Below are positions 52,217 through 63,599 of a DNA stretch of 64,000 nucleotides, piece by piece. The stretch spans positions 186,001-250,000 of the forward strand of contig NZ_JAFMZM010000006.1 in assembly GCF_024436375.1 (NCBI RefSeq), read 5' to 3'. The position numbers were made by a program, and so were the translations under genes. This stretch comes from Nocardioides astragali (GTDB lineage: Bacteria > Actinomycetota > Actinomycetes > Propionibacteriales > Nocardioidaceae). How positions within the stretch are numbered: position 1 is the first letter of the stretch; every line of letters begins with the position of its first letter. Below the pieces are notes generated by a model, which was not told the DNA's origin, made no database searches, and saw nothing but the letters and a program-made list of their open reading frames with translations.

Positions 52217-52720
52217 ATGGACGAGACGACGGACCTGACCGCCCACGACCTCACCCACCTCCGCCGCTGTGTCGAGCTCGCGCGCGAGGCCCTGGCCGAC
52301 GGCGACGAGCCCTTCGGGTCGGTGCTGGTCGATCCCGACGGTGTCGTGCTCCACGAGGACCGCAACCGCACTGCGGGCGGGGACCAGACAAGGCACCCAG
52401 AGCTCGAGTTGGCCCGCTGGGCGGCGGCGCACGTGGCGCCAGAGGTGCGGCCCGAGTGCACCGTCTACACCTCGGGGGAGCACTGTCCGATGTGCTCGGC
52501 CGGGCACGCGTGGGTGGGGCTCGGTCGCATCGTGTACGCCGCCTCGACCGCCCAGCTCGTCGAGTGGCGGCGGGGCTGGGGCATGGCACTCGGACCGGTC
52601 GTGCCGTTGCCCATCAACGCCGTCGCGCCTGGGGTGCCGGTGGGGGGACCGGCTCCGGAGCTGGCCAACGCGCTGCGTGAGCTTCACCGGCAGTGCGCCG
52701 AGCGCGATGCCGTGACGTGA
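52217..52720 (+). CDS. Nucleoside/cytidine-type deaminase (CDA fold)
   Basis: The 167-residue zinc deaminase has HPELELARW, where His binds zinc and Glu shuttles the proton, and EHCPMCSAGH with the two Cys ligands. This is the guanine/tRNA-adenosine deaminase type. The first motif reads HPE rather than HAE. The substrate is not determined. It starts at ATG 52217 after a TAGGGT -10-like box at 52205-52210, so it may be nearly leaderless. Confidence 0.87.
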   Translation: MDETTDLTAHDLTHLRRCVELAREALADGDEPFGSVLVDPDGVVLHEDRNRTAGGDQTRHPELELARWAAAHVAPEVRPECTVYTSGEHCPMCSAGHAWVGLGRIVYAASTAQLVEWRRGWGMALGPVVPLPINAVAPGVPVGGPAPELANALRELHRQCAERDAVT

Positions 52721-52744
52721 CCCGCCCCGACCGGTCTCGGCGGA

Positions 52745-54007
52745 TCAGCCGCTCGTGGCGTCGCTGTCGAGGGTGACCTCGGCCTCCTGCGACTCCCCGC
52801 CGCGCTGCCAGGTGACCGTCACCTCGTCGCCGGGCCGGTAGGACCGGATGGTCGCGACGAGGGAGTCCCCACCGGTGATGCGGTGGCCGTCGACCTCGGT
52901 GATCACGTCCCCGGGCTCGATGCCCGCCTCGGCGGCGGTCGAGCCCTCCGTCACCTGGACGATCCTCGCGCCGGCCTCGTCGTCGGAGACGCGGATCCCG
53001 AGGCGGGCGTGGGTCGGGGTCTCGCCCGCGGCCATCTGGTCCACGATCGGCATGACCTCGTCGATGGGGATGGCGAAGCCGAGGCCGATCGACCCCGACG
53101 GGCCCGACTGGCCGAACGGTGACTCGGAGGCTGCGGTGCGGATCGAGGAGTTGATGCCGACGACCGCCCCGGTCATGTCGACCAGTGGGCCACCGGAGTT
53201 GCCGGGGTTGATCGCAGCGTCGGTCTGGATCGCGGGGTACGTCGTGGAGTTGCCCTCGTCGTCGGAGCCCACGTTGACGGGTCGGTCGAGCGCGCTGACG
53301 ATGCCGCTGGTGACGGTGGCGTCCAGGCCGTACGGCGAGCCGATCGCGACGACGCCCTCCCCGACCCCCAGGTTGGCCGACTTGCCGATCGTGGCGGGCG
53401 TGAGGTCGGAGCCCCCGGAGGCCTTGATGACCGCGGTGTCGGTGAGCGGGTCGGTGCCCAGGATCTCGGCGTCCGCGGTCGAGCCGTCGTCGAAGGAGAC
53501 TGTCAGCGTGCCACCGTTCTCGGCCATCTCGACGACGTGGTTGTTGGTCAAGATGGTGCCGTCGGCGGTCAGGATGATCCCGGAGCCCGACGCCGAGCCT
53601 CCCTGCCCGGCGACGTCGATCTTCACCACGCTCGGGAGCACCTTCTGCGCCACGGACTCCACGGAGCCCTCGGCGGCGGGCGCCTGGGTCTCGTCGGACA
53701 CCGTCGCGGTGCTGGGGCTGCCGGCGCGCGCCGAGCTCACGGGCTCGTCGTGGGTGGCGTCCCACACGGCGGCGCCCCCGAGCCCGGCGCCGCCACCGAC
53801 CAGCAGGGACGTGGCCACGACGGCCGCGGCCAGGCCCGTACGACGGCGACGGGGGCCGGCGTCCGGTCCCGGACCCTGCCCTGGCGCAGGCTGTCGGGGG
53901 CCGTACGCCCCGCCGTACGTGCCGCCGCCCAGCGGGCCGCTGTGACCGTGGTCGTCGGGGTGGCGCGAGGGGTCGTCCGGGAAGCCGGTGGGGGTCGTGG
54001 AGCTCAT
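52745..54007 (-). CDS. HtrA/DegP-type serine protease with PDZ domain
   Basis: The 420-residue protein has a Pro/Gly-rich cytoplasmic N-terminus and one membrane helix (about 58-80). The trypsin-like domain has His in TNNHVVE, Asp in TDTAVI and Ser in GNSGGPLVD. One PDZ domain (about 320-410) with GLGFAIPI and AGIEPGDVITEVDG follows. It degrades or refolds damaged extracytoplasmic proteins. A perfect dyad lies upstream at 54061-54079. Confidence 0.95.
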   Translation of the reverse strand: MSSTTPTGFPDDPSRHPDDHGHSGPLGGGTYGGAYGPRQPAPGQGPGPDAGPRRRRTGLAAAVVATSLLVGGGAGLGGAAVWDATHDEPVSSARAGSPSTATVSDETQAPAAEGSVESVAQKVLPSVVKIDVAGQGGSASGSGIILTADGTILTNNHVVEMAENGGTLTVSFDDGSTADAEILGTDPLTDTAVIKASGGSDLTPATIGKSANLGVGEGVVAIGSPYGLDATVTSGIVSALDRPVNVGSDDEGNSTTYPAIQTDAAINPGNSGGPLVDMTGAVVGINSSIRTAASESPFGQSGPSGSIGLGFAIPIDEVMPIVDQMAAGETPTHARLGIRVSDDEAGARIVQVTEGSTAAEAGIEPGDVITEVDGHRITGGDSLVATIRSYRPGDEVTVTWQRGGESQEAEVTLDSDATSG

Positions 54008-54060
54008 GCCTCCACAGTGCCCACGGCATCTGTGGTCATGCTGAGAACCGGCTGGGAAGG

Positions 54061-54079
54061 TCCCGAGACCTTCTCGGGA
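54061..54079. repeat. Perfect dyad upstream of the HtrA gene
   Basis: TCCCGAGA-CCT-TCTCGGGA is an 8-base stem with a 3-base loop, 54 bases before the HtrA ATG and also downstream of gltA. It may be an operator for the protease gene or a second hairpin after gltA; the sequence cannot decide. Confidence 0.45.
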
Positions 54080-54154
54080 GAGCGAGAACGCCCCCGGCCG
54101 GGGTTCGGGCCCGGCTGGCCCGGCTGCGCCGTGCTGCGCCGCTCACACCGCCGA

Positions 54155-54181
54155 GGGGCACGCGGCTTCGCCGCGTGCCCC
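54155..54181 (-). terminator. gltA terminator hairpin
   Basis: GGGGCACGCGGC-TTC-GCCGCGTGCCCC forms a perfect 12-base stem 9 bases after the gltA stop (on the minus strand). No T-run follows. It is the most regular terminator-like hairpin in the window. Confidence 0.85.
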
Positions 54182-54190
54182 TTGCGGCGT

Positions 54191-55495
<1,305 letters not shown>

Positions 55496-55510
55496 GTCGG
55501 CTCCTGTTCA

Positions 55511-55527
55511 TACGTCTTTGTACGTCT
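55511..55527 (-). promoter_or_regulatory. Direct repeat before gltA
   Basis: TACGTCT occurs at 55511-55517 and 55521-55527, exactly 10 bases apart (one helix turn), 16 bases upstream of the gltA start codon. This could be a tandem regulator site or fortuitous. A TAAGTT box at 55544-55539 (minus strand) is a possible -10. Confidence 0.35.
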
Positions 55528-55643
55528 GTTGTCGCCCCAACTTAGCCGCGGGTGTCATGTGAGCGCGAACCGGTGTCCACGACCCGGGTCGGCGCCCGGG
55601 TCAGCGTCCGGCGGCCCGGTCGCCGAGCGCGCGCGGCGTCGTT

Positions 55644-55673
55644 TTGACCCCCACGCTCGCAGCGCCGTACTCT
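55644..55673 (+). promoter_or_regulatory. rplM promoter
   Basis: TTGACC (55644-55649) and TACTCT (55668-55673) are 18 bases apart, 180 bases before rplM. This is the best sigma-70-like pair in the 357-base gltA-rplM gap. Confidence 0.6.
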
Positions 55674-55745
55674 TGCTGGTCGCGACTCCTGCCGCGTCCG
55701 CCCTCTCCCCACGGAGAACCAGGGTGGGTGCAGATCCGGACGTCA

Positions 55746-55762
55746 TCCCTCCTGAGGAGGGA
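55746..55762 (+). promoter_or_regulatory. rplM leader hairpin
   Basis: TCCCTCC (55746-55752) pairs exactly with GGAGGGA (55756-55762) around a TGA loop. It lies in the leader about 90 bases before rplM, where L13-binding leaders occur in other bacteria. The role here is inferred. Confidence 0.45.
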
Positions 55763-55852
55763 GCGATCCGGGCCGTGTTCGTCAGAAGTCGTGGCTCCAC
55801 CTCACCATCCCTCGACCGAGGGTTGGGACCAACGAACGAACGGGATACCGCC

Positions 55853-56296
55853 GTGCGCACGTACAGCCCCAAGCCCGCTGACATCCAGCGCGAGTGGCTC
55901 GTCATCGACGCCACCGACGTGGTCCTGGGCCGGCTCGCCGTCCAGACCGCCAACCTCCTCCGCGGCAAGCACAAGCCGACCTTCGCTCCTCACATGGACA
56001 TGGGCGACTTCGTGATCATCGTCAACGCCTCCCAGGTGTCGCTGTCGGGGACCAAGAAGACCACCAAGATGGCCTACCGCCACTCCGGCTACCCGGGCGG
56101 CCTCTCGGCGACCCCGTTCGGTGAGCTCCTCGAGAAGGACGCTCGCAAGGCCATCGAGAAGGCCGTGTGGGGCATGCTCCCCAAGAACAAGCTCGGTCGC
56201 CAGATGCTGAAGAAGCTCAAGGTCTACGCCGGCCCCGACCACCCGCACGTGGCCCAGCAGGCCACCCCGTTCGAGATCACGCAGATCTCCCAGTGA
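55853..56296 (+). CDS. rplM: 50S ribosomal protein L13
   Basis: L13 (147 residues) is an early assembly protein. REWLVIDATDVVLGRLAVQTANLLRGKHKPTF and the KMAYRHSGYPGGLS and MLPKNKLGRQMLKKLKVYAG blocks are diagnostic. GTG 55853 gives the usual RTYSPKPADIQREW N-terminus. rpsI follows within 15 bases. Confidence 0.98.
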   Translation: MRTYSPKPADIQREWLVIDATDVVLGRLAVQTANLLRGKHKPTFAPHMDMGDFVIIVNASQVSLSGTKKTTKMAYRHSGYPGGLSATPFGELLEKDARKAIEKAVWGMLPKNKLGRQMLKKLKVYAGPDHPHVAQQATPFEITQISQ

Positions 56297-56310
56297 CTGA
56301 GGACTCACAG

Positions 56311-56829
56311 ATGACTGAGAACACTGCCACGCCCGAGGTCGACGTCGACGTCGAGGAGACCTTCGAGGCCGGCGCCGACGGCGTCACCTACACCTCCGAG
56401 AGCGACGCCTCGGCCGACACCCCGGCCCGTCCGGCGACCATCGCGCCCGCCGCCGCCACCGGCCGCCGCAAGGAGGCCGTCGCCCGCGTCCGCATCGTCC
56501 CGGGCACCGGCGAGTGGAGGATCAACGGCCGCACGCTGGAGAACTACTTCCCCAACAAGCTGCACCAGCAGATCGCCAACGAGCCGTTCGCCGAGCTGCA
56601 GCTCATGGGCCGCTTCGACGTGATCGCCCGCGTCCACGGTGGCGGCACCGCCGGTCAGGCCGGCGCCCTGCGCCTCGGCGTGGCCCGCTCGCTCAACGCT
56701 GTCGACGTCGAGGCCAACCGCCCGGCCCTCAAGAAGGCCGGTCTGCTGACCCGCGACGCCCGCGTCGTCGAGCGCAAGAAGGCGGGCCTCAAGAAGGCCC
56801 GCAAGGCTTCGCAGTTCTCGAAGCGCTGA
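56311..56829 (+). CDS. rpsI: 30S ribosomal protein S9 with acidic N-terminal tail
   Basis: S9 (172 residues) touches the P-site tRNA with its C-terminal tail. The core starts near residue 50 (GRRKEAVARVRIVPGTGEW) and ends RKKAGLKKARKASQFSKR, which is canonical. The first 50 residues are an acidic, Ala/Thr-rich tail, typical of actinobacteria. ATG 56311 is used; a GTG at 56293 overlapping the rplM stop is the alternative. Confidence 0.97.
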   Translation: MTENTATPEVDVDVEETFEAGADGVTYTSESDASADTPARPATIAPAAATGRRKEAVARVRIVPGTGEWRINGRTLENYFPNKLHQQIANEPFAELQLMGRFDVIARVHGGGTAGQAGALRLGVARSLNAVDVEANRPALKKAGLLTRDARVVERKKAGLKKARKASQFSKR

Positions 56830-56848
56830 TCTCCCAGGGTCTCGTCCC

Positions 56849-58195
56849 ATGACGCGACTCTTCGGCACGGACGGGGTCCGGGGCCTGGCGAACGCCTCGT
56901 TGACGGCGGAGCTGGCCCTGGACCTCTCCGTCTGTGCCGCACACGTCCTGGCCGACCGCGGCGAGTTCGAGGGGCACCGTCCCCTCGCCGTGGTGGGCCG
57001 GGACACCCGCATCTCCGGCCAGTTCCTCGAGGCCGCCGTCGTCGCCGGCCTCGCGTCTGCAGGCGTCGACGTGCTGCTGCTGGGCGTCCTGCCCACCCCC
57101 GGTGTGGCCTACATGACCGAGCGGCTCGACGCCGACCTCGGCGTGATGCTCTCCGCCTCGCACAACCCGATGCCCGACAACGGCATCAAGTTCCTCGCCC
57201 GGGGCGGCCACAAGCTCGACGATGCGATCGAGATCGCCATCGAGCGCCGCATGGGCGAGCCGTGGGACCGCCCGACGGGTGGTGACGTCGGCCGGGTGCG
57301 CGTCTACGACTCCGCCGTGCAGGAGTACGCCGCCCACCTCGAGAGCACGATCACGCACCCGTTGGTGGGGCTCAAGGTCGTCCTCGACTGTGCCGAGGGC
57401 GCCGCCCACGCCGCTGGTCCGCGAGCCCTCGAGGACGCGGGCGCGACGGTCATCGCGATCCACGCCGACCCCGACGGCCTCAACATCAACGACGACTGCG
57501 GGTCGACCCACATGGGGTCCCTCCAGGCCGCGGTGGTCGAGCACGGCGCCCACGCCGGCTTCGCCCTCGACGGCGACGCCGACCGCTGCCTGGCCGTCGA
57601 CGCCGACGGCAACATCGTGGACGGCGACCAGATCCTGGCCATCCTCTCCCTCTCGCTGCTCGAGCAGGGACGCCTGGCCAAGGACACCGTGGTGGCGACG
57701 GTGATGAGCAACCTCGGCTTCGTCCAGGCCATGCGCGCCCACGACGTCGGCGTACGCCAGACGAAGGTCGGCGACCGCTACGTCCTGGAGGCGATGAAGG
57801 TCTCCGGCTACTCCCTCGGCGGTGAGCAGTCCGGCCACGTCATCCTCAGCGACCACGCCACGACGGGCGACGGCATCCTCACCACGCTGCACGTGATGGA
57901 GCGGATGGCGACCACCGGCAAGTCCCTGGCCGAGCTCGCGTCAGTGATGACCCGGCTGCCGCAGGTCCTGATCAACGTCTCGGGCGTCGACAAGTCGCGC
58001 ACGGACGAGGACGCCGTGCTCGCGGCGGCAGTGGCCGAGGAGGAGGCCGCGCTCGGCGAGCGCGGCCGGATCCTGCTGCGCCCCTCCGGCACCGAGCCGA
58101 TCGTGCGGGTGATGGTCGAGGCGCCGACGCAGGACGAGGCCCAGGGCGTCGCCTCCCGCCTCGCCGACGTGGTCGAGCGACAGCTGGCGCTCTAG
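56849..58195 (+). CDS. glmM: Phosphoglucosamine mutase
   Basis: GlmM turns glucosamine-6-phosphate into glucosamine-1-phosphate for peptidoglycan. The 448-residue enzyme has the phosphoserine loop SASHNPMPDNG, the magnesium site DGDADRCLAVD, the sugar-binding GGEQSGH and the C-terminal phosphate loop RPSGTEP. It follows rpsI by 19 bases, so it is probably in the same transcript. It links to glmS further downstream. Confidence 0.97.
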   Translation: MTRLFGTDGVRGLANASLTAELALDLSVCAAHVLADRGEFEGHRPLAVVGRDTRISGQFLEAAVVAGLASAGVDVLLLGVLPTPGVAYMTERLDADLGVMLSASHNPMPDNGIKFLARGGHKLDDAIEIAIERRMGEPWDRPTGGDVGRVRVYDSAVQEYAAHLESTITHPLVGLKVVLDCAEGAAHAAGPRALEDAGATVIAIHADPDGLNINDDCGSTHMGSLQAAVVEHGAHAGFALDGDADRCLAVDADGNIVDGDQILAILSLSLLEQGRLAKDTVVATVMSNLGFVQAMRAHDVGVRQTKVGDRYVLEAMKVSGYSLGGEQSGHVILSDHATTGDGILTTLHVMERMATTGKSLAELASVMTRLPQVLINVSGVDKSRTDEDAVLAAAVAEEEAALGERGRILLRPSGTEPIVRVMVEAPTQDEAQGVASRLADVVERQLAL

Positions 58196-58244
58196 CCCGG
58201 TTATCTCGATGGCGCGCGGGAGACCGTGAGGCTACGGTCACGCC

Positions 58245-59239
58245 GTGGCCGTGGACATCGAGCAGATCGACCCGCGCAACGAGGCTGCCCTGCGCGCCTG
58301 GTGGGAGGTCGGCAACGCCGCGACCGCCGAGCGTCCGGGCAAGCCCTGGCCGATGTGGGAGCAGAGCCGCGTCGCGCTGCCTGCCGACAACTCCGAGCGC
58401 GCCGTCACCCTGCTCGGTGCCATCGACGGCCGCGAGATGGTCGGCGCGGGGCTCCTGACGCGCCCGCTCAAGGAGAACCTCCACACGGCGATGGCCTTCG
58501 CGTACACGCGACCCGGACGTACGCGGGAGGGGATCGGCAGGGCGCTCGTCAACGAGCTGGAGTGGTCGCCGCCGGTGACGGCCGTACGACGATCCAGAGC
58601 GAGGCCTACCTCCCACCGGGTGGATCCGGGGGTGCCGAGGCGTTCGCGACCGCGATGGGCTACGGCGTCGCCAGCCGGGAGGCCATCAAGGAGCTGACCC
58701 TCACCGACTACGTCGCACGTCGCGAGGCGCTCGCCGCCGAAGCCGACGCGGCCGACGGCTACCGGATCATCACCTTCGACACGGTCTGCCCCGAGGAGCA
58801 CCTGGACTCCTTCGGCCGGCTGCTGGGGATGCTGATGTCGGAGGTGCCGCTCGGTGAGCTCGACCTGGAGACGTCGGAGTGGCCCGCCGAGCGCATCCGG
58901 GCCGCGGAGCAGCGCCTGGTCGCCATCGGCCGGCATGTCCACACCGCGATGGCGATCGCCCCAGACGGGGAGGTCGCGGGTGTGTCGGACGTCCGGGTGG
59001 ACGACACCGACCAGACGTACGGCCAGGTCGGCATCACGATCGTGGACCCGGCGCACCGCGGCCACCGCCTGGGTCTCGCGCTCAAGCTCGCCACCCACGA
59101 CCTCGCCATCCGGACGTACCCAGACCTGGTCTCCCTCGACACGTCGAACGCCGAGGTGAACACGCACATGAACGCCGTCAACGAGGCCCTGGGCTACCGC
59201 ACGATCGAGACGCTGCTGGAGCTGCAGAAGAGCCTGTGA
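58245..59239 (+). pseudogene. Tandem GNAT acetyltransferase, frameshifted
   Basis: This is a second copy of the double-GNAT gene at 50184. The first half (from GTG 58245) reads MAVDIEQIDPRNEAAL to GIGRALVNELE. Near 58560 one base is missing; restoring a G gives LEVVAAGDGRTTIQSEAY, and the second domain continues to ELQKSL. The repaired length is 331 residues. It is either a pseudogene or a sequence error. TACGGT 5 bases upstream of the start may be a -10. Confidence 0.8.
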
Positions 59240-59243
59240 GCGG

Positions 59244-59660
59244 TCAGCGCGCCTCTGCTTGCGTGTCGTAGTCGTCGCGGGCGGTGAGGATCCGAACGAG
59301 GTGGGTCTCGGCCCACTCGGTCAGCGTGGCGATCGGCCCCGTGAGCGACGTGCCGAGCGGCGTGAGCTCGTAGTCGACACGCGGCGGCACCTGGGCGTGC
59401 ACGGTGCGGGTGAGCAGGCCGTCGCGCTCCATCGCGCGCAACGTCTGGGTCAGGACCTTGGGTGCCACGCCGCCGATCCGCGCGCGCAACGCGCTGAACC
59501 GGAGTGGGCCGTCGACCAGGGAGCCGATGACCAGCACGGTCCACTTGTCGCCGATGCGGTCGAGCACGACCCGGGTCGGGCACTCGGGGTCGAAGGCGTC
59601 GCCGCGGCCGGGAGCGGAGTTGATGGTTACCACAGGGTACTTATAGCACGTTGAAGTCAT
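59244..59660 (-). CDS. HxlR-family transcriptional regulator
   Basis: The 138-residue winged-helix protein has CPTRVVLDRIGDKWTVLVIGSLVDGPLRFSALRARIGGVAPKVLTQTLRAMERDGLL, the HxlR pattern, with the conserved Cys that can sense oxidants or electrophiles. ATG 59660 is used; GTG 59633 is a shorter option. It is divergent from the NAD(P)-binding gene (62 bases), whose expression it probably controls. Confidence 0.9.
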   Translation of the reverse strand: MTSTCYKYPVVTINSAPGRGDAFDPECPTRVVLDRIGDKWTVLVIGSLVDGPLRFSALRARIGGVAPKVLTQTLRAMERDGLLTRTVHAQVPPRVDYELTPLGTSLTGPIATLTEWAETHLVRILTARDDYDTQAEAR

Positions 59661-59721
59661 CAGTTACCAGTGGTTACTGTCGGCGCCGCACGCCCCACTC
59701 CCCACTCGAAAGGCACTCCAC
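59660..59721. promoter_or_regulatory. HxlR/oxidoreductase divergent control region
   Basis: The 61 bases between the two starts include a near-palindrome CAGTTACCA-G-TGGTTACTG (59661-59679), a plausible HxlR operator. TTGAAG (59651-59656) and TTACTG (59674-59679), 17 bases apart, are a possible rightward promoter. Confidence 0.45.
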
Positions 59722-60306
59722 ATGAAGATCGCCCTGTTCGGCGCCACTGGCATGGTCGGCTCCCGCATCGCCTCCGAAGCCACTGCTCGCGGCCACGAGG
59801 TCACCACCTTCAGCCGGTCCACCGGCGGCGACCTGGCCGACGCGGCTGTCGTACGTGACGCCGCGGCCAACCACGACGTGCTGGTCTCGGCCACCGGCCC
59901 GAGCCGCACCGGCGACCCGCACGAGCCGTGGCTCGACGCCGTGTCGACCCTGATCGACAACGCCGGGGACGCCCGCGTCCTGTTCGTCGGCGGCGCCGGC
60001 TCGCTGCTCACGCCCGACGGCACCCGCCTGCTCGACACCGACGGCTTCCCGCCGGAGTACCACCCCGAGGCATCGTCCGGCGCAGCCGCCCTCGACCTGT
60101 TCCGCGGTGCCCCGGACAGCGTGGACTGGACGTTCCTCAGCCCCTCGCCCGTCATCGCACCGGGTGAGCGCACCGGCTCATACGCCAAGGCCCTCGACAC
60201 CCCGGCCGGCGACTTCATCAGTGCCGAGGACTACGCCGTCGCGCTGGTCGACGAGATCGAGCAGCCCGAGCACCGCCGCCAGCGGTTCACCGCCGCCTCG
60301 GTCTGA
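59722..60306 (+). CDS. NAD(P)H-binding (NmrA/SDR-like) oxidoreductase
   Basis: The 194-residue protein starts MKIALFGATGMVGSRIA, an atypical-SDR Rossmann motif (GATGMVG), and has VLFVGGAGSLL and WTFLSPSPVIAPG. HxlR-linked relatives reduce small quinone or ketone compounds or sense NADPH. No catalytic YxxxK motif is evident, so enzyme activity is not certain. ATG 59722 is preceded by AAAGGCACTCCAC. Confidence 0.85.
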   Translation: MKIALFGATGMVGSRIASEATARGHEVTTFSRSTGGDLADAAVVRDAAANHDVLVSATGPSRTGDPHEPWLDAVSTLIDNAGDARVLFVGGAGSLLTPDGTRLLDTDGFPPEYHPEASSGAAALDLFRGAPDSVDWTFLSPSPVIAPGERTGSYAKALDTPAGDFISAEDYAVALVDEIEQPEHRRQRFTAASV

Positions 60307-60324
60307 GGCGCCCGCGGGCCGGCC

Positions 60325-61326
60325 TCAGAGCTTGCGCAGCCGGACGTAGCGGACCGAGTGGTCCGCGTCCTTGCGCAGCACGAGGTTGGCCCGCGACCGG
60401 GTCGGTGCGACGTTCTGCACCAGGTTGGGCTCGTTGATCGAGTCCCAGATCCGGGTGGCCTGGTCGACCGCCTCGTCGTGGGACAGCGCGGCGTACTTGC
60501 GGAAGTAGGACGCCGGGTCGCGGAAGGCGGTCTCGCGCAGGCGCAGGAACCGGTCGACGTACCAGCGCTTGATGTCCGTCAGCGCGGCGTCGACGTAGAC
60601 GGAGAAGTCGAAGAAGTCGCTGACCGCCAGTCCGGTGCGGCCGTCGTCGCGCACCCGCGCCGGCTGGAGCACGTTGAGGCCCTCGATGATGACGATGTCG
60701 GGGCGCTTGACGACCACCTTCTCGTCCGGAAGGACGTCGTAGACGAGGTGGGAGTAGATCGGCGCCTCGACCTCGTCGCGGCCGGACTTGATGTCGATGA
60801 CGAACTTCAGCAGCGCCTTGCGGTCGTAGGACTCCGGGAACCCCTTGCGGTGCAGGATCCCGCGGCGCTCCAGCTCCGCGTTGGGCAGCAGGAAGCCGTC
60901 GGTGGTCACGAGCTCCACGTGCGGGTGCTCGGGCCAGTGCGCGAGCATCTGCTGGAGGACCCGGGCGGTGGTCGACTTGCCGACAGCGACCGAGCCGGCA
61001 AGGCCGATCACGAACGGCGTACGCGGCGGGGTGACGCGGTGCAGGAACTCCTCCTGCTCGCGGTGGAGGCGGGAGTTCGCCGCGACGTAGAGGCTGAGCA
61101 GGCGCGAGAGCGGCAGGTAGACCTGCTCGATCTCGCGCAGGTCGAGTGCATCGCCCAGGCCGCGCAACCGCACCACCTCGTCGGGCGTGAGGACGGTCTC
61201 CGCCGTGCCGGCCAGCTCCGCCCACGCAGCACGCTCGAGCTCGACGTAGGGGGAGACCTCCCCGCCGGAGGCGCTCCCGTTGGGGCTCCCGGTGGTGCCG
61301 CTCGGCGACGCCGGGACCTCGGACAT
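60325..61326 (-). CDS. coaA: Pantothenate kinase, type I
   Basis: CoaA makes 4'-phosphopantothenate, the first step of CoA synthesis. The 333-residue P-loop kinase has Walker A GSVAVGKST and the DGFLLPN substrate motif, then RKGFPESYDRKALLKFV and EGLNVLQ. It starts at ATG 61326 with a Gly/Ser-rich tip. It is divergent from glmS (65 bases), so both promoters lie between them. Confidence 0.96.
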   Translation of the reverse strand: MSEVPASPSGTTGSPNGSASGGEVSPYVELERAAWAELAGTAETVLTPDEVVRLRGLGDALDLREIEQVYLPLSRLLSLYVAANSRLHREQEEFLHRVTPPRTPFVIGLAGSVAVGKSTTARVLQQMLAHWPEHPHVELVTTDGFLLPNAELERRGILHRKGFPESYDRKALLKFVIDIKSGRDEVEAPIYSHLVYDVLPDEKVVVKRPDIVIIEGLNVLQPARVRDDGRTGLAVSDFFDFSVYVDAALTDIKRWYVDRFLRLRETAFRDPASYFRKYAALSHDEAVDQATRIWDSINEPNLVQNVAPTRSRANLVLRKDADHSVRYVRLRKL

Positions 61327-61391
61327 GGGTGCGATTGTGGCACCGCGGCGGGGGGCGGGGGTGCAGCGGCCTGCCGATAGACTCCCGGGCC

Positions 61392-63236
<1,845 letters not shown>

Positions 63237-63239
63237 ACA

Positions 63240-63593
63240 GTGCCGATCATCGGCGTCGGCATCGACGTGGTCGACATCGATCGCTTCGTGCAGTCCCTCG
63301 AACGTACGCCCGGGCTGCGCGGGCGGTTGTTCACCGACGCCGAGGCGAGCCGGCCCCCTGCGTCGCTGGCCGCACGGTTCGCGGCCAAGGAGGCCATCGC
63401 CAAGGCGCTGGGCGCCCCGGTCGGGATGGCCTGGCACGACGCCGAGATCGTCTCGGAGGAGACCGGACGGCCCCGTTTCGAGATCCGCGGCACCGTCGCC
63501 GCCCAGGCCGAGGCCATCGGCGTCGCCCACGTCCACGTCTCGCTGTCGCACGACGCCGGTATCGCGTCGGCGGTCGTGGTGCTGGAGAGCTGA
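63240..63593 (+). CDS. acpS: Holo-[acyl-carrier-protein] synthase
   Basis: AcpS moves phosphopantetheine from CoA onto ACP. The 117-residue protein has GVGIDVVDIDRF (Asp for magnesium), FAAKEAIAKALG (Glu and Lys of the active site) and VSLSHDAGIASAVVV. GTG 63240 is 3 bases after the glmS stop. CoA supply (coaA) and its use (acpS) lie close together. Confidence 0.95.
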   Translation: MPIIGVGIDVVDIDRFVQSLERTPGLRGRLFTDAEASRPPASLAARFAAKEAIAKALGAPVGMAWHDAEIVSEETGRPRFEIRGTVAAQAEAIGVAHVHVSLSHDAGIASAVVVLES

Positions 63594-63599
63594 GCTGAC

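Noticed and set aside
61327..61391. glmS ribozyme upstream of glmS
   Set aside because: The gap to coaA is only 65 bases, too short for the ribozyme core, and no core motif is visible.
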